Shown here: positions 1 through 5,830 of the stretch, piece after piece
How the letters are laid out: each line of letters begins with the position of its first letter
How positions within the stretch are numbered: position 1 is the stretch's first letter
DNA from: Bacillota bacterium
GTDB taxonomy: Bacteria; Bacillota; Desulfitobacteriia; Desulfitobacteriales; JAJXUE01
DNA length: 9,952 nt
Direction of reading: 5' to 3'
Assembly (NCBI GenBank): GCA_021786555.1
Contig: JAJYNB010000203.1
Span: 1-9,952 of the forward strand
Translations under genes and position numbers: made by a program
Notes under the pieces: generated by a model
The model's database searches: none
The model's input: only the letters and a program-made list of their open reading frames with translations
Told to the model about the DNA's origin: nothing

Positions 1-1964
1 GGGAACGGGAGATATTCACCCTTTTGGAGCAGGCGGACTTTACGGTGACCCAGGGAAAAGTTCATTTAGAGGATGAGCAAAAGATCTTTGACTTTGCCAC
101 AACCTATCTGCCCTTGCTGCAGGATTTGGTCAAGATTTACTATTCCGAAGACTTCAAGCTAAACCTCCGCAGCTCCGTATCCTTTTCCGGCCGGGTGCGC
201 CTGGATGAAAACCTGGACCTACTCGAAGTTTCCTTTCAGTCCGGGGAGATGGACACTAAAGAGCTCGCCGCAATCTTTGACGCCCTGCAGCTGAAAAAGA
301 AGTATTTCCGCCTCAAAGACGGCTCATTCCTGGATTTGAACCAAGCGGAACTTAAGAATATGGCAAAACTCATAGATAACCTCGACCTAACAGCAGAAAA
401 CCTAAGCGGAGAGAGTATCAACCTGCCCAAATACCGGGCAATGTATATTGACAACTACCTGCGCCAGGCTAACCTGGGGGGTGTGAAGCGGAACCTGGCC
501 TTTAAGAATTTTGTCCAAAGCATACTTGAGCCCCAGGACGGAGATTTTGAGGTGCCGGCAGGACTGAAGCCGGTGCTCAGGGATTATCAGAAAACCGGCT
601 TTAAATGGTTGAAAACCCTCGCTTCCTACGGGTTTGGGGGGATTCTGGCCGATGACATGGGACTGGGCAAGACCCTGGAGGTTCTGTCTTTCATCCTGTC
701 TGAGAAGGGGAAATCCGCGGGGCCGGCGCTGGTGATTGCCCCCACTTCCTTGATTTATAACTGGCAGGAGGAAGCAGCCAGGTTCACGCCGGAGCTACAA
801 GTACTGGTGGTGGAAGGGAGCCCAGGCACCAGGCAGGCCCTGCTGGCGGAGATTAATAACTGGGACCTAGTGGTAACTTCCTACCCGTTATTTCGCCGGG
901 ACAGTGAAATCTACGGGGATTTGGAGTTCTCCTATTGTTTCCTGGATGAAGCCCAGCATATCAAAAACCCCCACACCATCAATGCCAAATCAGTGCAGCA
1001 AATCAAAGCCAAAGGGTATTTTGCCCTGACAGGGACCCCAATTGAAAACTCTTTGTCTGAGCTTTGGTCCATTTTCAACTTTGTGATGCCGGGATATTTA
1101 TTATCCCATGAACAGTTCCGCAAGAAATACGAGCTGCCGATTGGCAAGGGGGAAGATCCTAATCCCCTGACCGAGCTGGGCAGGCATGTCACCCCATTTA
1201 TTCTGCGCCGCTTGAAAACAGATGTGTTAAGAGAGCTGCAGGAAAAAATTGAGACCAGGCTGAAAGCGCAAATGACAGAGGCTCAGCGCAAAATCTACCT
1301 GGCCTTTTTACAGGAAGCCAGAAACAATATCGCCCGGGAGATAAGGGAAGCAGGGTTTGAAAGAAGCCAGATCAAAATCCTTGCTGCGCTGACCAGGCTC
1401 CGCCAAATCTGCTGCCACCCGGGTACGTTTATTGAAGATTACAGCGGGGAAAGCGGCAAGCTGCAGCTGTTTCAGGAAGTGCTGGCAGATGCATTGGATG
1501 GGGGGCACCGGGTATTGGTGTTTTCCCAGTTTACTTCCATGCTGGATATCATCCAACAGCACTTATCTGCGGAGGGAATTGGGCACTTTTACCTGAGCGG
1601 CTCGACTAAGTCCATAGAACGGGCCCAAATGGTTAAGGATTTTAACGGGGGAGAGGGAAAGGTTTTCCTGATTTCCCTGAAGGCAGGCGGGACAGGGTTA
1701 AACCTCACCGGAGCTGATATGGTTATTCACTTTGATCCGTGGTGGAATCCCGCAGTCGAGGATCAGGCCACAGACCGGGCCCACCGCATTGGGCAGGAAA
1801 AGGTGGTTCAGGTGATCAAGCTTGTAACCCAGGGGACGATTGAGGAAAAGGTGTACGCACTGCAGGAAAAGAAGAAGGAACTGATAGAGTCCGTAATCCG
1901 GCCCGGGGAGACCTGGCTCGCCAAAATGTCGGAACAGGAGTTAAGGGAGCTGTTTGATATTTAA
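1..1964 (+). CDS. SNF2-family DEAD-like helicase/ATPase, 5'-truncated by window edge
   Basis: The frame is open to the left edge (first full codon at base 3). The TTG at 24 has no ribosome site and is internal, so the true start lies outside. Residues are counted from that TTG. Residues 1-180 resemble the bacterial SNF2-associated domain. A RecA-like SNF2_N domain follows, with motif I DDMGLGKT (210-217), motif II DEAQ (308-311) and motif III TGTPIENS. The C-terminal helicase domain has VFSQF, GGTGLNL and the motif VI stretch DRAHRIGQ (584-591). All motifs for ATP binding and hydrolysis are intact. Family knowledge: these proteins are dsDNA translocases, usually about 1000-1100 aa, often with an N-terminal SWIM zinc finger that would be outside this window. 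The cellular role of the bacterial members is poorly defined (transcription recycling or DNA repair). The gene converges on the MFS gene with a 17-bp gap and no clear terminator. Confidence 0.96.
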   Translation, partial: EREIFTLLEQADFTVTQGKVHLEDEQKIFDFATTYLPLLQDLVKIYYSEDFKLNLRSSVSFSGRVRLDENLDLLEVSFQSGEMDTKELAAIFDALQLKKKYFRLKDGSFLDLNQAELKNMAKLIDNLDLTAENLSGESINLPKYRAMYIDNYLRQANLGGVKRNLAFKNFVQSILEPQDGDFEVPAGLKPVLRDYQKTGFKWLKTLASYGFGGILADDMGLGKTLEVLSFILSEKGKSAGPALVIAPTSLIYNWQEEAARFTPELQVLVVEGSPGTRQALLAEINNWDLVVTSYPLFRRDSEIYGDLEFSYCFLDEAQHIKNPHTINAKSVQQIKAKGYFALTGTPIENSLSELWSIFNFVMPGYLLSHEQFRKKYELPIGKGEDPNPLTELGRHVTPFILRRLKTDVLRELQEKIETRLKAQMTEAQRKIYLAFLQEARNNIAREIREAGFERSQIKILAALTRLRQICCHPGTFIEDYSGESGKLQLFQEVLADALDGGHRVLVFSQFTSMLDIIQQHLSAEGIGHFYLSGSTKSIERAQMVKDFNGGEGKVFLISLKAGGTGLNLTGADMVIHFDPWWNPAVEDQATDRAHRIGQEKVVQVIKLVTQGTIEEKVYALQEKKKELIESVIRPGETWLAKMSEQELRELFDI

Positions 1965-1981
1965 CCTAGCTATTAACAGAG

Positions 1982-3274
1982 TTACTCAATCATTGAAAGG
2001 TTCCTGCCTTTGGTTTCAGGCAAGGTCCAGATAAGGAGCCCGGCGAGCAGAGCGCCCACTGCGGGCATGGCCAAAGCCAGATTCCAGTTGGTAGCGGCGG
2101 CGACCGTAGTGACAATCACTGGGCCAACCAGATTAATAGCACGGGAAGAATTATAGGTGACACCGGCACCGGTGGCCCGGATGCGGGTGGGGAAGGTTTC
2201 CGTAACAATCGAACCATAACTGGCCCAGTAGCCGGTAAAGAAACCGAGGAGCAGCACTATTAGATAGATATAGGCAGAGTTCGTCACCAGGGCCAGGAAA
2301 ACAACGATCATCACTGCTTCGCCGATAGAAAACACAGACATGGCCAACCGCCGTCCCAGTTTGTCCTGCACCCAACCGTTCACCATATAACCGGCAAAAG
2401 CGCCAACTTGGGTAATTATCATCCACAAACTGGATTTAGACAGGGTGAAGCCGCGGCTGTTGACTAGATAAGTAGGCAGCCAGGTCCAAAACATCCAATA
2501 GGCGAACATGGTACAAAGGATGGCTAGAAACACCAGGATGGTTCTGCGTATGTAGTTCCTGCTAAAGATCTCCACAATAGGGACCTTATTGGCCTTAGGC
2601 TGGTTGAGCTTGCGCCCGGATTTTCTGGTTTCCAGCCAAAGTTGCGATTCCGGGACATAGCGGCGGATCCACAGTACCAACAGGGCAGGAAAGGCGGCAA
2701 TGGCAAAGGTAGCCCGCCAGCCAACCACAGGAAACAGGAAGTAGGTAAAGAGAGCGGCTAACAGGGTGCCCAGGGGCCAGCCTGCGTTACCCATAGCTAC
2801 GGCTCGACCGCGAAAGCTGGCCGGAACCTTTTCCGAAATAAGGGTCATACTCAAGGCCCACTCGCCACCAAGCCCCAGGCCGGTTAAGAAGCGCAGTATC
2901 AGGAGCATGCCTAAAGAATTGGTGAAAAACACTGCTCCGGTGGAAAGAGCATAGATAAGAATATTGATCATAAGGGCTTTCTTACGTCCAATGTAGTCGG
3001 CTAAAATGCCGGTAAAGATACCCCCGAGAGCGGATGCGCCTAGCTGAATTGACAATACCAAGGCTAATTTGTCTGGGCCAAAACCCAGACTTTTCATAAT
3101 CGGTGCAGCCAAAAGGGAAATGAGCATCACATCAAAAGAATCGAACAACCAACCGCCTATAGCGGCAACTAATGTAAACTTGGCTTCGCGATTTAAACTG
3201 GACCAACTGGCCTTAGGCTCTTCGATCGGGGGTGTCGCCGGTTCATACGCCAGGGTAGGTTGTTGACTACTCAT
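1982..3274 (-). CDS. MFS metabolite:proton symporter (aromatic acid/sialate-type)
   Basis: This is a 430-aa integral membrane protein with about 12 hydrophobic segments, the usual MFS length. A cytoplasmic, Pro-rich N-terminus (1-32) is followed by TM1 with two acidic residues (GGWLFDSFD, D45 and D48). The loop 2-3 signature GILADYIGRKK is at 89-99, GLGLGGEWA in TM4 at about 132-140, and PESQLWL at about 208-214 before the long central loop. These match the metabolite:H+ and aromatic acid:H+ symporter groups, so proton-driven uptake of a small organic acid or sugar acid is likely. The substrate cannot be read from sequence. The ATG overlaps the end of the Nif3-like gene by 8 nt and has a GGAGG ribosome site inside that gene, so translation of the pair is coupled. 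The C-terminus ends ETKGRNLSMIE, typical for the family. Confidence 0.93.
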   Translation of the reverse strand: MSSQQPTLAYEPATPPIEEPKASWSSLNREAKFTLVAAIGGWLFDSFDVMLISLLAAPIMKSLGFGPDKLALVLSIQLGASALGGIFTGILADYIGRKKALMINILIYALSTGAVFFTNSLGMLLILRFLTGLGLGGEWALSMTLISEKVPASFRGRAVAMGNAGWPLGTLLAALFTYFLFPVVGWRATFAIAAFPALLVLWIRRYVPESQLWLETRKSGRKLNQPKANKVPIVEIFSRNYIRRTILVFLAILCTMFAYWMFWTWLPTYLVNSRGFTLSKSSLWMIITQVGAFAGYMVNGWVQDKLGRRLAMSVFSIGEAVMIVVFLALVTNSAYIYLIVLLLGFFTGYWASYGSIVTETFPTRIRATGAGVTYNSSRAINLVGPVIVTTVAAATNWNLALAMPAVGALLAGLLIWTLPETKGRNLSMIE

Positions 3275-4337
3275 CGAATTCCGCCTCCATCACATTAATT
3301 CGCTCTACAGTGTTCATTCGGCTTGTTTCGGTGCCCAACAGATAGTTGGAAGCCATCTCCCGGGCATACCTGCGCAGTTCACGGGCACCAGCGGCAGCGA
3401 GTGGATACGAGGTGACCCTTTCCCTGAAAACAACTACTTCTACAGCTGGCAGCAGAGTTTGGATGGCATAAGCCAAAGGCAGTCCGTTTTCCCAAATTTC
3501 CAGGGCATGCGAGTTGCCATTGATTAAATTGAGCCCTTTCTCCCGACAGGCGGCGAGCAAAGGATGTTGGTTGCGGACTTTACTGATACTGGCAACCACA
3601 GTGCCGATGGCTGGGTACATCGCCAAAATATCGTTTAGATTTTCTAAGCTGAAACCCGTGTGGGGAAAACAATGTAAGATTAGACCCACTTTGTTTTCAG
3701 GATTTCCGTGAACAACGACGCCTGTTTCCAAGGCATTAATCTCCCGCAGTTCAGTAGAATTATAAATTTGTCTTTCTGCTTCGAGCAGGCGGAGGTCCTG
3801 ACTTTGGGCCATTAGCACTTCCAGTCTTGATAAAATGTGGGACAGGGTTATAATACCGTCCAACGGTCGGCCAACAATGACCACATTGCCGATGGTTCCG
3901 CCAAAGGCAGTATCCGTAAAAATGGGTTCATGGCCGTGCAGCAGGGCAATACCGGGGTGCAGCCCGTGAAAGGCTTCATGGAGTTCAAAAATGGCTAAAT
4001 TGTAATGGCTTAAATAATCTTTGAGCGGAACGCCCCCACTGCTGGCAGCGTCTGCTACAGGATGATGCACAATCAAGGCGTCGACTTTGGAGGATGCAGC
4101 CAATTCCACTGCGGATTCCGTCAAGGTCATCACAACAGCTACTTTGTGCACAGGCATGGCCGGATCCCCGTAAACCAACCCAGGTAATTCCATCACCTCC
4201 TTTCCTGGGATATGGGAGGTTTTGAGTGTTACAAAGGGATTGCTCCCGTTAAACCTTTGAACTTGGTCGGTTACGACGCGGCCCCCAGTGATGGTGTTAA
4301 GCACAGCGACAATGTCTTGTACCAATACGTGTCCCAC
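3267..4337 (-). CDS. Divergent Nif3-like dinuclear-metal protein
   Basis: A protein of about 356 aa resembling the Nif3/YbgI family (toroidal hexamers with a two-metal centre; exact reaction unsettled, sometimes annotated GTP cyclohydrolase I type 2). Family-like blocks in order are QDIVAVLNTI (7-16), GLVYGDP (53-59), DALIVHHP (86-93), LHEAFHGLHPGIA (118-130) and GLNLINGNSHALE (267-279). The HH pair and the final Glu are kept. The Asp ligand of the HxxxD block appears as His123, and the first His of the usual GHxxxE block appears as Ser275, so the metal site may be altered. The start chosen is GTG 4337, with AAGGAGG 8 nt upstream. The longer frame to GTG 4439 runs through the upstream hairpin, has no ribosome site and lacks family similarity. 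The gene is coupled to the downstream transporter, which suggests the two act on or sense the same compound. Confidence 0.82.
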   Translation of the reverse strand: MGHVLVQDIVAVLNTITGGRVVTDQVQRFNGSNPFVTLKTSHIPGKEVMELPGLVYGDPAMPVHKVAVVMTLTESAVELAASSKVDALIVHHPVADAASSGGVPLKDYLSHYNLAIFELHEAFHGLHPGIALLHGHEPIFTDTAFGGTIGNVVIVGRPLDGIITLSHILSRLEVLMAQSQDLRLLEAERQIYNSTELREINALETGVVVHGNPENKVGLILHCFPHTGFSLENLNDILAMYPAIGTVVASISKVRNQHPLLAACREKGLNLINGNSHALEIWENGLPLAYAIQTLLPAVEVVVFRERVTSYPLAAAGARELRRYAREMASNYLLGTETSRMNTVERINVMEAEFDE

Positions 4338-4345
4338 AGCAGCTG

Positions 4346-4352
4346 CCTCCTT
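4346..4352 (-). promoter_or_regulatory. Ribosome binding site that sets the Nif3-like start
   Basis: AAGGAGG on the minus strand lies 8 nt before GTG 4337. It supports a start about 100 bases downstream of the longest open frame. Family similarity also begins right after this GTG. Confidence 0.8.
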
Positions 4353-4387
4353 GTCTCCGGTTAATTTGCGGCTTGTCCATGACCTGG

Positions 4388-4492
4388 AAAAAACAAAAAC
4401 CGCCCCTGTCGAGCTTTTTTGTGACTTGAGCCCAAGCACGTTATGACAACGGTGCTTTTGCCTTAGCCTACAAGCTCGAAAACAGAGACGGT
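4388..4492 (-). terminator. Large structured terminator or attenuator before the nif3-like/MFS pair
   Basis: On the minus strand ACCGTCTCTG (4492-4483) pairs over 10 positions, two of them G-U, with CAGGGGCGGT (4408-4399). After a 3-nt bulge TCGAGCTT (4479-4472) pairs with AAGCTCGA (4416-4409). The 55-nt interior holds a further hairpin, AAGCAC/GTGCTT. The outer stem runs directly into TTTTTGTTTTTT. This has the form of an intrinsic terminator with an unusually large branched top. It lies 43 nt after the DUF2294-like stop and about 50 nt before the Nif3-like start. It may end the small gene's transcript, or work as a conditional attenuator for the downstream pair, since I see no good promoter between it and the GTG. 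No known riboswitch class is recognised. Confidence 0.7.
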
Positions 4493-4534
4493 TCTATGGC
4501 ACTGAAAAGAGTTCCTAAAACCAGTCCTATTAAC

Positions 4535-4888
4535 TTAAAGGGGCTTGTTTAACACGATTAGGGTACCGGCTAATTCCGTGTGAGGATCATAATCTTTAAG
4601 GACACTTTGGATATCGAAATTGAACTGCCGGCTTAACTCGGTTCTTATATTCTCTTTGAATTCGTCCAAGAGAACTACATCAACCATCCTGGACAAAAAA
4701 GGCACTTTCCGGTCAATGACGGCATTTCCTGCGGCGCGGCGATGTTTGGCCACGATAAAAATGTAACACCCGGAAATCTCAACCTTTACCCATTTGGTCC
4801 CGACATTAAACAGCTTTTGATTAATTTGATTGTAACACCGTATAATATCTTGTTTGATGTCCCCGAAATACTCGCCGCCCAATGTCAT
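4535..4888 (-). CDS. DUF2294-like small cytoplasmic protein
   Basis: A soluble protein of 115-117 aa without signal or membrane segments. The pattern KVEISGCYIFIVAKHR, then DVVLLDEFKENIRTELSRQF, then SVLKDYDPHTELAGTLIVL resembles DUF2294 (Na-Ca exchanger/integrin-beta4-like) proteins, a function-unknown Firmicutes family of similar length. The assignment is from memory of the family pattern. Two starts are possible: ATG 4888, which directly abuts AGGAGG, and TTG 4882, which has the better 6-nt spacing. The longer frame starting at ATG 4990 is excluded because it begins upstream of the predicted promoter. The gene reads toward the structured terminator and then the Nif3-like/MFS pair, and may be the first gene of that operon. 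Confidence 0.72.
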   Translation of the reverse strand: MTLGGEYFGDIKQDIIRCYNQINQKLFNVGTKWVKVEISGCYIFIVAKHRRAAGNAVIDRKVPFLSRMVDVVLLDEFKENIRTELSRQFNFDIQSVLKDYDPHTELAGTLIVLNKPL

Positions 4889-4894
4889 CCTCCT
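4889..4894 (-). promoter_or_regulatory. Ribosome site of the DUF2294-like gene, abutting the ATG
   Basis: AGGAGG on the minus strand touches ATG 4888 with no spacer, while TTG 4882 sits at 6 nt, the normal distance. The TTG is therefore the likelier initiation codon, adding or removing only two residues. Confidence 0.55.
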
Positions 4895-4958
4895 AATCAG
4901 AGAAGGAATTGGCCAGAATGCGAAAAGGCCCGAAAGAATAATGTTTTTATTGCATTTA

Positions 4959-4987
4959 ACTATACCATGAAACAGCATCTGAGTAAA
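4959..4987 (-). promoter_or_regulatory. Extended -10 sigma-A promoter of the DUF2294-like gene
   Basis: On the minus strand the -35 is TTTACT (4987-4982), the spacer is 17 nt, and the -10 is TATAGT (4964-4959), preceded by TGG for an extended -10. Transcription would begin near 4952, leaving a leader of about 65 nt before ATG 4888. It is the only convincing minus-strand promoter seen for the DUF2294-like, Nif3-like and MFS genes. Confidence 0.6.
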
Positions 4988-4990
4988 CAT

Positions 4991-5388
4991 AAGGAAACAG
5001 AATTTTCAGGAAATTCGTCGTAAGAATTAGCGGGACCCCAATTGAAAATTCTTTCAGAGCGTTGAGGTGAGTAAGGGCAAGGTCACAGCCCAAATATGAG
5101 TTTGGGAGCTATTCCTTTTTACAACAAGCGGTTATCGAAGGCTGAGCCAAGGGTTTTTTCAACCGGCTCTTCTAGGAAGATCTTTTGTACCCACAAGGGT
5201 TAATTCCCCCAGGGGGCGAGCCGTTTCTAGCACTCGGTTATTTGTACGTCGTTGAGGTCAGCGATCTCGGTGTTGCGGTTGTTAGGTGCTGTTTTGCGGG
5301 CCTGAGGAGTAACGACCTGTTGAAACCGAACTATTTAGGATTTTGCATACTGCAGCTAATTCTATAATTGGAAATTGGCATAAGCAGA
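4991..5388. other. Gene-poor stretch with degraded coding remnants
   Basis: No convincing gene. It holds the SNF2-like relic at about 5023-5061 and a short palindrome CCCCCAGGGGG (5206-5216). A 60-codon plus-strand frame runs from TTG 5185 to 5367, with AGGAAG 5 nt before the TTG and the terminator 22 bp after its stop. That frame could be a small gene or an RNA ending at the terminator, but its protein resembles nothing I know. Minus-strand frames through 5130-5340 are broken by stops. Confidence 0.5.
5023..5061 (+). pseudogene. Short relic resembling SNF2 motif III
   Basis: Bases 5032-5048 match bases 1032-1048 of the SNF2 gene exactly (17 bp), and 22 of 23 bases match through 5054. Beyond that the similarity continues only with small gaps. 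In the matching frame it reads about ISGTPIENSFRAL and stops soon after, against LTGTPIENSLSELW in the intact gene. This is the most conserved block of the family, so it may be a remnant of a second SNF2 gene rather than a copy of this one. Chance similarity is not fully excluded. Confidence 0.35.
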
Positions 5389-5427
5389 GACACCTACTAA
5401 AAAAATCCCAAAGTAGGTGTCTTTTTT
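5389..5427 (+). terminator. Intrinsic terminator, plus strand
   Basis: A perfect 10-bp inverted repeat, GACACCTACT (5389-5398) and AGTAGGTGTC (5412-5421), has a 13-nt A-rich loop and is followed by six T. Nothing certain is encoded directly upstream on this strand, so it ends either the doubtful 5185-5367 frame, an RNA, or a lost gene. Confidence 0.8.
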
Positions 5428-5774
5428 AGAATTCTTGTGAAATCTCTGGCAGGTATCCTGATTCAGTAATGGAAATACAATACGATATACGAAATCTTTG
5501 GTTTGAAGAAGAATATAAATACAACTACTCAAAGTATAGAATGAAGATAAATCAGTGGCTAATGCTAATCCAGATTGTTCTTTGACGATAGGAGCTTTAG
5601 TCCAACTCCGAAGGGGTCTGTAATACGAGGAATGAGGGTTAATTTTTTAGGTAAAAATGTTTACCTCAGGGTTCAAAAAAGTTAGTTTATTTTAGGCTAC
5701 AAGGAAAAACTCTTCTAAATATGAGGTAATGGGGAGGAAGTTGTGGAGGGACTGTAGTCCAAAGGAAAGAAGTT
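5428..5774. other. AT-rich intergenic region without a recognised gene
   Basis: The longest tidy frame is 38 codons (ATG 5469 to TGA 5585, plus strand). It has no properly spaced ribosome site and no recognisable product. A 7-bp hairpin (5649-5666) and a short palindrome GGACTGTAGTCC near 5755 are the only ordered elements. It separates the terminator from the 3' end of the TPR/propeller gene. Confidence 0.5.
5649..5666. repeat. Short inverted repeat AGGTAAA-4-TTTACCT
   Basis: AGGTAAA (5649-5655) and TTTACCT (5660-5666) are exact complements around a 4-nt loop. No T-run follows on either strand, so it is not a normal terminator. It could be an operator or a small RNA hairpin; no adjacent gene start makes the role clear. 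Confidence 0.4.
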
Positions 5775-5805
5775 GACCATTATTTTTATTTGCTTTCAAA
5801 TGGTC
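5775..5805 (-). terminator. Weak hairpin downstream of the TPR/propeller gene
   Basis: GACCATT (5775-5781) and AATGGTC (5799-5805) form a 7-bp stem with a 17-nt AT-rich loop, 25 bp beyond the stop at 5831. There is no U-tract, so it may only stabilise the transcript end. Confidence 0.3.
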
Positions 5806-5830
5806 TCTGCGATATTTGCCGTTGTGTCTG

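Noticed and set aside
4338..4439. N-terminal extension of the Nif3-like protein to GTG 4439
   Set aside because: It has no ribosome site, overlaps the structured U-tract element, and adds residues without family similarity. GTG 4337 has an ideal AAGGAGG.
4889..4990. Longer DUF2294-like protein from ATG 4990
   Set aside because: The added codons lie across the extended -10 promoter, and AGGAGG marks the internal start.
4742..5023. 93-codon plus-strand frame opposite the DUF2294-like gene
   Set aside because: It is the antisense shadow of the small gene and its promoter, without a ribosome site.
5014..5031. Possible third Xer-like site (TTCGT, GTAA and ATTAGC in order)
   Set aside because: It needs several gaps and abuts the SNF2 relic; similarity is too weak to claim.
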